64,000 bases of DNA from an uncultured Bacteroidales bacterium (GTDB taxonomy: Bacteria > Bacteroidota > Bacteroidia > Bacteroidales > F082). Location: contig CAMZJA010000002.1 of assembly GCA_947307415.1 (NCBI GenBank), forward strand, positions 145,416-209,415, read 5' to 3'. A program made the position numbers and the translations under genes. The notes below the pieces were generated by a model that was given only the letters and a program-made list of their open reading frames with translations, did not search any database and was not told where the DNA came from. Positions within the stretch are counted from its first letter, which is position 1; each line of letters opens with the position of its first letter. Below, piece after piece: positions 36,401 to 44,015 of the stretch.

Positions 36401-36416
36401 CCTCGAAAGTATCGCC
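36401..36416 (+). promoter_or_regulatory. Leader motif complementary to the structured RNA
   Basis: CCTCGAAAGTATCGCC lies 2 nt before the ATG at 36419. It is the near-exact complement of the 3' arm of the RNA hairpin (GGCGATACTTCACGAGG, 35975-35991), with 5 + 10 pairs across one small internal mismatch. A shorter copy, AAGTATCGC, precedes the gene at 36061. It may be a target for RNA pairing that covers the translation start. Confidence 0.5.
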
Positions 36417-36418
36417 GT

Positions 36419-36946
36419 ATGAAAAAACTATTCTTGATTTCCGTATTCCTACTTATAGCAGTAGTATCATTCGGACAAATGGTGTCATCGCCAAAGGTGG
36501 CTGAAAAACTATTCTCTGCAAACAAAACCACTGCAGAGCAAGTTTTAAAGGACAACGGATTCACTAACATTAAAACTGAACGTAAAGCAGTTCAGATTTC
36601 CGAAACGCAAACAAAAGACATGACCGTTGTTAGTGGACAACATGTTAGCTATTCGACAACTTGCGAAGTCTTTTATGACGATTCAAAAACAACTCCTGGG
36701 GTAATATCTTTGAAATATGTATTCTATACAGATGCTCAAAAAATGATGACTGAATACCAATCTTATGGTTATCAGCTAACAGGTACGCAAGATTTAGCAA
36801 GACCTAATCCAACAACCGATAGACTAATGTTTATATGGAGTAAGACTTTAAAAGATGGTATCACCGTCGGTTGTTATTCCGATATACGTGTTAATGTCGC
36901 TTGGGGTCAGCAAGCTATTGAATTTGTTGATTTCTACAAGAAATAA
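36419..36946 (+). CDS. Cargo: secreted hypothetical protein
   Basis: A 175-residue protein with signal peptide MKKLFLISVFLLIAVVSFGQ and a ~155-residue mature domain (AEQVLKDNGFTNIKTERKAV, ISLKYVFYTDAQKMMTEYQS, FIWSKTLKDGITVGCYSDIR). The alternating strands and single Cys residues suggest a small periplasmic alpha/beta domain. No family was recognised. It sits between the two-helix membrane protein and a 126-residue protein in the rightward cargo set. Its start lies 2 nt after the RNA-complementary motif. Confidence 0.7.
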   Translation: MKKLFLISVFLLIAVVSFGQMVSSPKVAEKLFSANKTTAEQVLKDNGFTNIKTERKAVQISETQTKDMTVVSGQHVSYSTTCEVFYDDSKTTPGVISLKYVFYTDAQKMMTEYQSYGYQLTGTQDLARPNPTTDRLMFIWSKTLKDGITVGCYSDIRVNVAWGQQAIEFVDFYKK

Positions 36947-36951
36947 TCCGC

Positions 36952-37332
36952 ATGCATAGAATACCAAATACAACCGATGTCTCACAAAGCAAAAGACTAA
37001 TCGCAGCTGGATTGCCTACTATAACATCCGATTCTGTAACGGCGGTTAGTCCTGCGTGGACACTATCGAAATTGATTAGCTTGATGCCTAACGACATCAA
37101 CTATTTAGCTGATAAAAGTATTGATATAACGGATGAAGAAGCTGTAATGTCAGACCCAAGTATTCAATACGATTTACGGATGAATAACAACTCAGTACGC
37201 TATGTGACTTATAGTGAAGAAGAAAGGTTTTGCGCCTATGGTGTTACGTTGATTGACGCTGTAGTAGATACTGTTATTTGGCTGTTAAACGAAGGCTGGA
37301 TAGAGAAGGAAGCTAATCTGAGAGGTGAATAA
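36952..37332 (+). CDS. Cargo: hypothetical cytosolic protein, 126 residues
   Basis: A 126-residue protein five bases after the secreted cargo gene. It contains WTLSKLISLMPNDINYLADK and a C-terminal YGVTLIDAVVDTVIWLLNEGWIEK helix. A similar 'LIDAVVDTVIWLLNEG' layout is common in small proteins of Bacteroides phages and mobile elements, which fits a mobile origin. There is no signal peptide, membrane segment or catalytic motif. It is the last gene before the central terminator. Confidence 0.65.
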   Translation: MHRIPNTTDVSQSKRLIAAGLPTITSDSVTAVSPAWTLSKLISLMPNDINYLADKSIDITDEEAVMSDPSIQYDLRMNNNSVRYVTYSEEERFCAYGVTLIDAVVDTVIWLLNEGWIEKEANLRGE

Positions 37333-37406
37333 ATGACGCAGCTACCAATTTTCTGCCTTGCTAACGTGGTTTAGATAGTAGGGCGGTAAACTAACTTAGG
37401 ATAAAG

Positions 37407-37446
37407 AAAAAGACACGGGATAATGTTGCTATCTCATGTCTTTTAT
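37407..37446. terminator. Central bidirectional terminator of the element
   Basis: AAAAAGACACGGGAT (37407-37421) pairs with ATCTCATGTCTTTT (37431-37444) through two G-U pairs, with A-rich and T-rich flanks. It separates the two convergent cargo operons. Confidence 0.8.
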
Positions 37447-37465
37447 TTTCGGTAAGATAACTGAT

Positions 37466-38275
37466 TTAATCATCATCTTCATCTAACATAGATTCAAGCA
37501 CCTTACGGCTTGCCGCTCGTAAAACTTGAAATGCTATGCAAAGTCCGTTATCCTTGATTTTATTCTCGTTGATAAACTTTTCTGCAAGGTCAAGTTCCAT
37601 TAATTCAACGTCTTCAGATGTAATCGGCTTGATGTTATGTTCTTCGGCAAACTTACGCAACTTTTCAAACCCAGCATCGGTATTGTATTTGTTCCATAGC
37701 TTGCTTATTCTACTAACAACATTACCGATGTTCTTTGGAGTGATATTACCTAAACTTGCATCAATCACCCAAGTTTCAACTTCTTTATATGTTCCGTTTT
37801 TCTTGCGCTTGCGTTGTGTTTCAAGATTCACGGCGTACACAGTGGCGTTGTTTTCCGTTGCCTTTGTATGGTCGGAAATCCTTACTGCGAATCTAACGCC
37901 ATCTTTATTGAATCTAAGATATTGCGAAGGCGTGGTTGCAGATTGTTTCCAATCCTTATCGTCTCTTGTGAGTTCAAAACCTTCTGCGGAATCAATGATG
38001 TCCTTTAATTCCGTTTTCATCTGCTCTGTGTATTTTAACAACATATCGCTATTTTTAGTTATGTGTTTACCACCTTGAATTGTTATGTCGTCACCCTCAA
38101 TCAACTTCTTGCCTTTATGGTCTCTGTAATCCCACCAAAGCGTACCATTCTTGCTTGTCCTCAAACGCCTTGACTTCGGTGTGAATTGAGGTGCTTTTTC
38201 TATCGTATCGGCGTCAAAACCTTTTAGAATCCTATCGCTAACTTCTTGCCGATGTGCTGAAATTGGGTTGAACAT
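37466..38275 (-). CDS. Cargo: hypothetical protein, 269 residues, shares N-terminus with neighbour
   Basis: The start MFNPISAHRQEVSDRILKGF resembles the start of the gene upstream at 38861 (NPI, HR, V, I, K, F and IEKA in register). The middle contains WWDYRDHKGKKLIEGDDITI and the basic TQRKRKKNGTYKEVETWVID. The C-terminal half is helical (NIGNVVSRISKLWNKYNTDA; ELDLAEKFINENKIKDNG). No catalytic motif or family was recognised. It is the last gene of the leftward cargo operon, 58 bp after the previous one. Confidence 0.7.
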   Translation of the reverse strand: MFNPISAHRQEVSDRILKGFDADTIEKAPQFTPKSRRLRTSKNGTLWWDYRDHKGKKLIEGDDITIQGGKHITKNSDMLLKYTEQMKTELKDIIDSAEGFELTRDDKDWKQSATTPSQYLRFNKDGVRFAVRISDHTKATENNATVYAVNLETQRKRKKNGTYKEVETWVIDASLGNITPKNIGNVVSRISKLWNKYNTDAGFEKLRKFAEEHNIKPITSEDVELMELDLAEKFINENKIKDNGLCIAFQVLRAASRKVLESMLDEDDD

Positions 38276-38333
38276 AATCCTTGTAAAATAACGTTGTATG
38301 TATGATTGTTATTGCTTATCTTAATCCCCAATG

Positions 38334-38861
38334 TTATTCTACAAACTCTAAATCGCCATTCAATATCTGTTTCCAAAAACTTGGAAAATAATTTCCGTAC
38401 AAAAGTTTTTTATTTTTTGTGATTGAAATACTGAATAATCCTCCTTCGTCTCCAATAAATGTGATAGTACCGATTTCACCATCATCTAATCTAACCTTTT
38501 GTCCAATAAATCTTTGCTTCAGCTCTTTCTTTGCTTCTTTAAGTAACTTATGGTCAGAAGATTTTAGATTTTTCAATGCTGTTATTATATACGCTGCTAA
38601 ATCCTCATCAGACGCATCACCAGTCTTCCATTTACCTATTGTATGTTTCCCATATCCGCTAACTTTATCTTTTTTATCATCAGCGTTAAGATTATCTTTA
38701 ATTTTCTTCTTTCCGTATTCTTGACCTACACGACCAAGTTGTCGATTTTCTGCTGTATCAGCATAAACGCCGCTACGAGCTTTTTCAATAGCGTTTTCTA
38801 CGCCAAACGACTTTTCTATCTGAAAAGTAACGTAATTTCTGTGTTCTAATATTGGATTCAT
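38334..38861 (-). CDS. Cargo: hypothetical protein with shared N-terminal motif
   Basis: A 175-residue protein beginning MNPILEHRNYVTFQIEKSFG, related to the start of the 37466-38275 gene. It continues IEKARSGVYADTAENRQLGR and VGQEYGKKKI. The middle is Lys/Asp-rich (NADDKKDKVSGYGKHTIGKW). A C-terminal small beta domain (IGQKVRLDDGEIGTITFIGD) looks like an SH3/KOW-type barrel. The shared N-terminus on two otherwise different proteins may be an addressing or partner-binding tag. Function unknown. Confidence 0.7.
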   Translation of the reverse strand: MNPILEHRNYVTFQIEKSFGVENAIEKARSGVYADTAENRQLGRVGQEYGKKKIKDNLNADDKKDKVSGYGKHTIGKWKTGDASDEDLAAYIITALKNLKSSDHKLLKEAKKELKQRFIGQKVRLDDGEIGTITFIGDEGGLFSISITKNKKLLYGNYFPSFWKQILNGDLEFVE

Positions 38862-38879
38862 TTTCTAACTTGTTTTAAA

Positions 38880-39152
38880 TTAACGTAATCCCGATGTTAT
38901 ACGGAATGTTTCCGCTTTATCTATATTTGCGATAGGTTCATCAAAGAGTTTCGGCAATACGCTTTCAATGTACTCTTTATCAGTTGTTGAGGCGTATCGG
39001 TATAAATACTCTTTGAAGTCATACTTACTTATTCGGCGTTTTTCTAATTCTTGTCTCAGTCTATACAAAGAAACAGACCTTTCGCAGCGAGCATTAATTT
39101 TCTCTGATTGCTTGATTGCTTCCCTAATTTGCGGATGTGTGTTGTAGTTCAT
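38880..39152 (-). CDS. Cargo: small helical protein, 90 residues
   Basis: The start MNYNTHPQIREAIKQSEKIN at 39152 overlaps the stop of the previous gene by 4 bp (ATGA), which decides the start over an in-frame ATG at 39167. The protein is mostly helical (SLYRLRQELEKRRISKYDFK, EYIESVLPKLFDEPIAN), with no recognised family. It is translationally coupled within the leftward cargo operon, 18 bp before the 175-residue gene. Confidence 0.65.
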   Translation of the reverse strand: MNYNTHPQIREAIKQSEKINARCERSVSLYRLRQELEKRRISKYDFKEYLYRYASTTDKEYIESVLPKLFDEPIANIDKAETFRITSGLR

Positions 39153-39346
39153 AATAAAATCCCCCATTCATCAACTTTACTCATTGATATACGATGTATT
39201 CTGCCTTTATATTCCGTATCGGAAATGTCTTCAACTACATAATCAAGTTCTCCAAGTTCATTCTTTACGCCAACCTCCTTAATCAAATATTTGATTTGAG
39301 AATTTCGGGAACTCATTATCATATCATTAACATTGAATCTTTGCAT
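39149..39346 (-). CDS. Cargo: 65-residue protein, first gene of leftward operon
   Basis: A 65-residue protein (MQRFNVNDMIMSSRNSQIKY, LGELDYVVEDISDTEYKGRI) that reads as a small beta barrel, resembling the SH3-like tail of the 38334-38861 protein. It lies 252 bp from the right inverted repeat and is the first gene of the leftward operon. No promoter of good quality was seen upstream. Function unknown. Confidence 0.6.
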   Translation of the reverse strand: MQRFNVNDMIMSSRNSQIKYLIKEVGVKNELGELDYVVEDISDTEYKGRIHRISMSKVDEWGILL

Positions 39347-39499
39347 TTTAATTCGTTTTTAAATTTCTAACTAATCCTTTCAAAAGAAGGTTTGGGATAT
39401 TCTCAATCAAACAATGAAAGGAGGTTTTGAATGATGAGCGTTTAAACTTACGTTAAACAATCCCAAATCTCATTTTAAATAACTATGATACAAAAACAA

Positions 39500-39542
39500 A
39501 AACCTTGCGCCTCAAATATCTTTATTCTATGACGCAAGGTTT
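39500..39542. terminator. Hairpin just inside the right element end
   Basis: AAACCTTGCG (39500-39509) pairs perfectly with CGCAAGGTTT (39533-39542). The rest of 39347-39597 is non-coding; TTTGGGAT and ATCCCAAA within 39391-39465 form a second, looser inverted repeat. It probably insulates the element from transcription by its host gene, mirroring the hairpin at 34213. Confidence 0.6.
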
Positions 39543-39597
39543 ATTAGTCTTGAAAGTGAAATGATGCAATACCTTGAAAGACTTATGATTTAGCAAG

Positions 39598-39625
39598 ATT
39601 TAGGGTATTGAGGTATATAGTCACC
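39598..39625. repeat. Right terminal inverted repeat of IS1595-family element
   Basis: 28 bp ending GGTATATAGTCACC; perfect inverted copy of 34146-34173. Confidence 0.95.
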
Positions 39626-39633
39626 ATTTGTAA
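39626..39633. repeat. Right copy of 8-bp target-site duplication
   Basis: ATTTGTAA, identical to 34138-34145, directly outside the right inverted repeat. Confidence 0.93.
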
Positions 39634-40018
39634 ATGCAGCGTCGTCAACAGGCTCCAACACCGTCAGACCGTCAACAAAACCATCGAAGCCCATACTTGA
39701 ATCGGTACAATACTTGTTCAATTTATAAATATTATCTTCGACAGCGCTGTATTTGTAGTTTTTCCAATCATATTTGTCCTTGGTCTCGGTCTCACCCCAA
39801 GCGAAATAATCTCCCACATCCTCAGGCCTGTTTGCTCCCACATTACATTTTGCCCATAAAGTGCCGCTCGGCAATCCCAAATCAACATAATCAAAGTCAT
39901 CAGCATCAGCTTTAGGCACATTGTTTTCTTTTTTGCATCCTGCTGCAACGCAAACCACAGCGATCAGAATCAAGCCGCTAAGAAATACAAACAAAGGATT
40001 TTCTGCCAGTTTTTTCAT
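39626..40018 (-). pseudogene. 5' half of FISUMP-type lipoprotein gene split by the IS1595 element
   Basis: It encodes 131 genuine residues: a lipoprotein signal peptide (LSGLILIAVVCVAAGCKKEN with the lipobox Cys), then YVDLGLPSGTLWAKCNVGAN, VGDYFAWGETETK and DDAAFTN, the start of a Fibrobacter-major/FISUMP-like domain. The frame then enters the element and stops after GDYIPQYPKSC. The matching 3' half is at 33802-34137. Before insertion it was a surface lipoprotein of 242 residues of unknown role. The 5' half may still be expressed as a short truncated lipoprotein. Confidence 0.9.
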
Positions 40019-40021
40019 TTT

Positions 40022-40507
40022 TTATAGTTTTGTTCTTATAAAATGTCCTTCCTGTATCGCTGCAAAGGTGGCAAAAGTGCAAACCACCGCAGCGCTGTAT
40101 TTCAGATCAAGGAACGTGATTGTCAGCGGGAGCACGAACAGCAGCAATCCTGTGACTTTGTTCATCGTGCTGTGAACTGAAACGAATTGTTTTTGAACGA
40201 CAAATCCTGAGATGATATTGATTATTTTGATCAAAGCGATGACGCCTATCCAAACATAAAGCCAAACGGCGATGTCCAGCACAGGAAGCAACTTCACCAG
40301 ACAAACAATGACAAAAACGATATCCGCAATTGTGTCCAACTTAGCACCCAACTCGCTTACTGTATGAGTCCGTCTCGCGACCCAGCCATCCACCATGTCG
40401 GAAACGCCTGCTGTGATATATAAGACGTAGAAAACTGGCGAAAATGCTGGGAAAAACAACAAGGCGATGCTGCAGAGAATACGGAAAATTGTAATGATGT
40501 TTGCCAT
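40022..40507 (-). CDS. CDP-alcohol phosphatidyltransferase family protein
   Basis: A 161-residue membrane enzyme carrying the full CDP-alcohol phosphotransferase signature D-G-x2-A-R-x8-G-x3-D-x3-D within SDMVDGWVARRTHTVSELGA and the following KLDTIAD. It would transfer a phosphatidyl or similar group from a CDP-activated donor to an alcohol. Four or five hydrophobic segments follow. It is shorter than phosphatidylglycerophosphate synthase, and the acceptor is unknown. It lies 3 bp upstream of the interrupted FISUMP gene and 24 bp downstream of the flavodoxin. Confidence 0.88.
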   Translation of the reverse strand: MANIITIFRILCSIALLFFPAFSPVFYVLYITAGVSDMVDGWVARRTHTVSELGAKLDTIADIVFVIVCLVKLLPVLDIAVWLYVWIGVIALIKIINIISGFVVQKQFVSVHSTMNKVTGLLLFVLPLTITFLDLKYSAAVVCTFATFAAIQEGHFIRTKL

Positions 40508-40531
40508 TAAATAATCAGTGTTCTCCTCTTT

Positions 40532-41041
40532 CTACCTGTTCATCAGCCTGCTTTCGCCCCAGTTGTACTGCGGATAGGCCTTTTTGAGGTCGTTAGCTGA
40601 GCCTTCCACGCCACTGCCGCCGCTGGTTGCGAAAACTTTTAACGTTTTGCCGCTGAGGTCGTGGGCTTCGATGAAGGTGTTGACGATAGTTGGAGCCGTG
40701 TACCACCAAACAGGAAATCCTATCCACACCACGTCGTAGTCGGCGATGTTGTCGCAATGGCCTTTTATTGCCGGACGTGACGATTTGTCTTTCATCTCGA
40801 TGGTTGAGCGTGAGTTTTTGTCTCGCCAGTCGAGGTCGGCGGCGGTGTAAGGCACCTCGGGTGTGATTTCGTATAGGTCGGCGTTGAATTCTGTAGCCAG
40901 ACGTTGTGCAGCGGCCTTTGTTGTGCCGGTTGCCGAAAAGTAAACTACAAGTGTTTTCATGTCTTTTTTGTTATTTTCTTGTGAATATGCAGTCGTATTT
41001 AAACATAATATCGCTGCAAGTATGATGAATAGTTTTTTCAT
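40532..41041 (-). CDS. Exported flavodoxin-like protein
   Basis: A 169-residue flavodoxin with an N-terminal signal peptide (MKKLFIILAAILCLNTTAYS), so it probably works in the periplasm. The FMN phosphate loop is YFSATGTTKAAAQRLA, and WIGFPVWWYTAPTIVNTFIE and ATSGGSGVEGS complete the FMN site. An internal Met (MKTLVVYFSATG) could give a cytosolic form. A deleted relative of the same gene lies at 53002-53171, so the family was duplicated here. It is nine bases downstream of the alcohol dehydrogenase gene. Confidence 0.88.
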   Translation of the reverse strand: MKKLFIILAAILCLNTTAYSQENNKKDMKTLVVYFSATGTTKAAAQRLATEFNADLYEITPEVPYTAADLDWRDKNSRSTIEMKDKSSRPAIKGHCDNIADYDVVWIGFPVWWYTAPTIVNTFIEAHDLSGKTLKVFATSGGSGVEGSANDLKKAYPQYNWGESRLMNR

Positions 41042-41050
41042 ATATCAAAA

Positions 41051-42214
41051 TTATAAGCTTGTTGTGATAATCTCAGCGATATCCTTTTCGGTGAGCGGAG
41101 CGTATGCTTGGTCTAACCCTTCGTTTACGGCAATGTGGTGCGCCATCTCGCCGACACGGCTTCCGTCGATGCCGAGATCGCGGAGATGCATAGGGATTCC
41201 TATACTTTCGAAGAATTTGTAAGTCTCATCAATGGCCTTATTTGCAATCTCCCATTTGTCGAGATTCTTATCTATTCCAAACACGTTGATGCCATATTTC
41301 ACAAAACGAGGCAGCGTTCTCTCGTTCAAAATGTGTTTCATCCAGCGAGGTGTGATGATAGCCAGTCCCCAACCGTGAGTGATGTCGTAGTAAGCACTCA
41401 AGGCGTGCTCGATGCCGTGGCAAGGCCAACCTGACGGGCTGTTGCCGAGAGCAAGGATTCCATTGCAGCCGTATGTGCAGGCGAGCATCATCTCAGCTCG
41501 GGCGGTGTAATCCTCAGGGTTTTCGAGGCATTTGCGGCCGTTCTCCATCAAGCTGCGGAACATCGACTCGCAGAAACCGTCGTTCAACAAGGTGGCGTCT
41601 TCCACGAAATACTGTTCCATCACGTGGTTCATCGCGTCGGCAATGCCTGCTGCGGTTTGTTTCTTGTTGACAGTAAAAGTATATGTCGGGTCGAGGAACG
41701 ACACTACAGGGTAGAGATGACGGTCGATATAACCGATTTTGTCGTTGGTTTCGGTGCGCGAAATCACGCCGCCGCAGTCGTATTCGCTGCCCGTTGCTGC
41801 CAAAGTGATGATATCGACGATAGGAAGTGCAGCTTTTGCTTTCACCTTATATGAAATAAGATCCCAGGGATCGCCGTCATAGCAGGCACCTGCGGCAATG
41901 GCTTTCGAGCAGTCGAGCACCGAGCCGCCGCCGACAGCCAGAATCACGTCAATTTTGTGCTCCTTGCAGAGGCGCACGCCGTCCAAAACGCTTGGGTCGT
42001 ATTTCGGGTTTGGCTGAATATCAGGAAGTTCGATGATTTCATATCCTTTCAAAAGATCGTACACCTTTTGATAAATGCCGATTTTCTTGATGCTTCCGCT
42101 GCCGTAAGTCAACAATATTTTCTTTCCGAACTGCGCCATCACGTTTGGAAGTTTAGCTATAACGCCTTTTCCGAAAATGAGGCGCGTGGGGGTTTGATAA
42201 TCAAAGTTTTGCAT
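41051..42214 (-). CDS. Iron-containing alcohol dehydrogenase (YqhD/BDH-like)
   Basis: A 387-residue NAD(P)-dependent Fe-alcohol dehydrogenase. The coenzyme loop is VGGGSVLDCSKAIAAG. The metal ligands lie in GIADAMNHVMEQYF (Asp, His) and GIEHALSAYYDITHGWGLAI (His, His). The N-terminus FDYQTPTRLIFGKGVI is typical of the YqhD/butanol-dehydrogenase branch. The ATG at 42214 is used rather than 42250, because a minus-strand -7 box TATATTTG lies at 42247-42240. It would reduce aldehydes or form butanol-type products. Confidence 0.92.
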   Translation of the reverse strand: MQNFDYQTPTRLIFGKGVIAKLPNVMAQFGKKILLTYGSGSIKKIGIYQKVYDLLKGYEIIELPDIQPNPKYDPSVLDGVRLCKEHKIDVILAVGGGSVLDCSKAIAAGACYDGDPWDLISYKVKAKAALPIVDIITLAATGSEYDCGGVISRTETNDKIGYIDRHLYPVVSFLDPTYTFTVNKKQTAAGIADAMNHVMEQYFVEDATLLNDGFCESMFRSLMENGRKCLENPEDYTARAEMMLACTYGCNGILALGNSPSGWPCHGIEHALSAYYDITHGWGLAIITPRWMKHILNERTLPRFVKYGINVFGIDKNLDKWEIANKAIDETYKFFESIGIPMHLRDLGIDGSRVGEMAHHIAVNEGLDQAYAPLTEKDIAEIITTSL

Positions 42215-42253
42215 AGTGATAGTATTTTTAGATTTTTTGCAAATATACAAATT

Positions 42254-43030
42254 TTATCCCATCAACACATCCAAAACCATCATCAGGACAAAGCCGATGG
42301 CGAAACCGATGGTGCTGAAGTTGCTATGCTCACCGGAAGAAGCTTCAGGAATAAGCTCTTCGACCACTACGTAGCACATTGCGCCGGCGGCGAATGAGAG
42401 CATATAAGGCAGGATTGGTGTGAGCCAAGCGGCTAAAAGCACCACAGCCAGTCCGCCCAGAGGCTCCACTACCCCACTCAAACTGCCAATCAGGAATGAA
42501 CGTGTTTTGCTGTTGCCTTCTGCGCACATCGGCATGGAGATGATGGCTCCTTCGGGTATGTTTTGTATGGCGATGCCGAGCGAGACGGCTATCGCACTGG
42601 CTACCGTAACGTCGCCGACACCTTGCGATGCCGCTGCAAACACCACGCCGACAGCCATGCCTTCTGGCAGGTTGTGGATGGTGACAGCCAGTGCCAACAT
42701 CGCTGTGCGAGAAAGTTTCGAACGCGGTCCCTCGGGAGTGTTGGCTCCAAGATGCAAGTGCGGCGTGAGCTCATCCAAAAGCAACAAAAAACCGACGCCA
42801 GCAAGAAATCCTATCGCAGCAGGAAACACCGACCACGCTCCTCGTCCCGCTTCCATCTCAATAGATGGAATCAGCAGCGACCACACCGAGGCGGCGACCA
42901 TCACGCCTGAAGCGAAGCCCAGCAACGACTTCTGCAGTCGCGGCGACATGTCTTTCTTCATAAAAAACACGAACGCCGCACCGAGCATGGTGCCAAGAAG
43001 AGGAATCAAAAGACCTATTGTGATGCCCAT
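42254..43030 (-). CDS. ZIP family divalent-metal transporter
   Basis: A 258-residue inner-membrane protein with eight hydrophobic segments. The ZIP metal-binding helices are visible: VTIHNLPEGMAVGVVFAAA (helix IV, His-Asn-x-Pro-Glu-Gly) and GIAIQNIPEGAIISMPM (helix V). This places it in the ZupT-like group importing zinc or other divalent metals. It is 13 bp downstream of the glutathione peroxidase gene and 39 bp upstream of the alcohol dehydrogenase. Confidence 0.92.
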   Translation of the reverse strand: MGITIGLLIPLLGTMLGAAFVFFMKKDMSPRLQKSLLGFASGVMVAASVWSLLIPSIEMEAGRGAWSVFPAAIGFLAGVGFLLLLDELTPHLHLGANTPEGPRSKLSRTAMLALAVTIHNLPEGMAVGVVFAAASQGVGDVTVASAIAVSLGIAIQNIPEGAIISMPMCAEGNSKTRSFLIGSLSGVVEPLGGLAVVLLAAWLTPILPYMLSFAAGAMCYVVVEELIPEASSGEHSNFSTIGFAIGFVLMMVLDVLMG

Positions 43031-43043
43031 AATTATATGATGT

Positions 43044-43658
43044 TTATTTCAACATCTTTTCAATGTCTTGCTCCATCATGTCAGGTGAGACCATCGGCTC
43101 GAAGCGGATAATGGTCTTGCCGTCTTTGGACACGAGGAACTTCCCGAAATTCCATTTGATGGCGTCGCCTTGGTCGAATCCGGTTCCGGTCTTCTGGTGA
43201 ATCTGAGTGAGCATGTCGCCGAACTCCTCGCCACCTTCAGGATAGCCAGCAAACGGAGCCTGCGCCTTAAGATAAGTGTAGAGCGGGCTCTCGTTCTCGC
43301 CGTTGACATCTATTTTGTCGAATAACGGGAATGTTACGTTGTATGTCAGAGAGCAGAAGCTCTGAATCTCGTCGTTTGTGCCTGGTTCTTGACCCAAAAA
43401 CTGATTGCAAGGGAAGGCCAAGATTTCCAATCCTTGGTCTTTGTATTTCTGGTAAAGCGCTTCGAGGCCTTCGTATTGCGGAGTGAGACCGCATTTGCTT
43501 GCCACGTTGACAATCAGCAGCACTTTGCCTTTGTATTGGCTCATTGACACTTCTTTTCCGTCGATATCCTTCACGGAGAAGTCGTAGATGCTTTGTTTTT
43601 TGCTGCAGCCTGCAAAGATTAGCATCGCGAGGGCTGTAAAGAGTAATAGTTTTTTCAT
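43044..43658 (-). CDS. Glutathione-peroxidase family thiol peroxidase (lipoprotein)
   Basis: A 204-residue protein with a lipoprotein signal peptide ([18 protein letters not shown]) and a complete GPx domain. The peroxidatic Cys is in [15 protein letters not shown], with [12 protein letters not shown] and the WNFGKFLV triad Trp/Asn. Cysteine, not selenocysteine, is used. It likely reduces lipid peroxides in the envelope using thioredoxin-like donors. A second, cytosolic GPx is at 54031. It is followed by a ZIP transporter in the same operon. Confidence 0.93.
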   Translation of the reverse strand: MKKLLLFTALAMLIFAGCSKKQSIYDFSVKDIDGKEVSMSQYKGKVLLIVNVASKCGLTPQYEGLEALYQKYKDQGLEILAFPCNQFLGQEPGTNDEIQSFCSLTYNVTFPLFDKIDVNGENESPLYTYLKAQAPFAGYPEGGEEFGDMLTQIHQKTGTGFDQGDAIKWNFGKFLVSKDGKTIIRFEPMVSPDMMEQDIEKMLK

Positions 43659-43660
43659 AG

Positions 43661-43963
43661 TTATTTAGTTAACAATTCACAAATCTTATCTTGTCTTACA
43701 ATTTTAGGAGCAGATTTTCCGGCCAAAACCAGCACCTTCTTCCCATTCCGATAAATATGAAGCCGTCGGGATCTAACCACAGCAGTCAGTTCCGGGTCGT
43801 CTTGCATTGATAACCAAAGATGATGATAAACGCCGTCCTCGTCAAACAGTTTCTTCTGCAAATGGGAGCACATATTGGTGGTGTCGATTGTCATAATATT
43901 GTTTTTTAGCACAACAGCGAGGGTGAGAACGATGGTCTCGATGATTATTATTGTCCAGTTCAT
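43661..43963 (-). CDS. Small hypothetical protein with a borrowed membrane-segment N-terminus
   Basis: 100 residues from ATG 43963: [20 protein letters not shown], then a soluble part ([40 protein letters not shown]). The first 26 nt are identical to the start of the membrane protein at 48903-49400. A minus-strand -7 box TACTTTTG at 43976-43969 lies only 5 nt before this ATG, so translation may instead begin at [11 protein letters not shown] (43894). That leaves a 77-residue protein, and the upstream part would be a gene-fragment relic. Function unknown. Confidence 0.55.
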   Translation of the reverse strand: MNWTIIIIETIVLTLAVVLKNNIMTIDTTNMCSHLQKKLFDEDGVYHHLWLSMQDDPELTAVVRSRRLHIYRNGKKVLVLAGKSAPKIVRQDKICELLTK

Positions 43964-44015
43964 GGCTGCAAAAGTATGAAAAAATCCACAATCCAAGCCT
44001 GCGCCCGAATTGCAC

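Larger units (their letters stand above)
34146..39625. mobile_element. IS1595-family transporter element (5,480 bp) with cargo genes
   Basis: The element is bounded by perfect 28-bp terminal inverted repeats (starting GGTGACTATATACC) and an 8-bp direct duplication ATTTGTAA. It encodes an ISXO2/IS1595-type transposase at 34644-35645. The rest is cargo: rightward genes at 35590, 36061, 36419 and 36952, and leftward genes at 39346, 39152, 38861 and 38275. These converge on a terminator at 37407-37446. Terminator-like hairpins lie inside each end, so the element is transcriptionally insulated. IS1595 members with passenger genes are known, but this cargo was not recognised. The insertion splits a FISUMP lipoprotein gene in frame, and both duplicates are identical, indicating a recent event. 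Confidence 0.93.

Noticed and set aside
34146-39625. Reading the element as a prophage or integrative conjugative element
   Set aside because: No integrase, capsid, portal, relaxase or mating genes; the ends and duplication fit an IS1595 transposon exactly.
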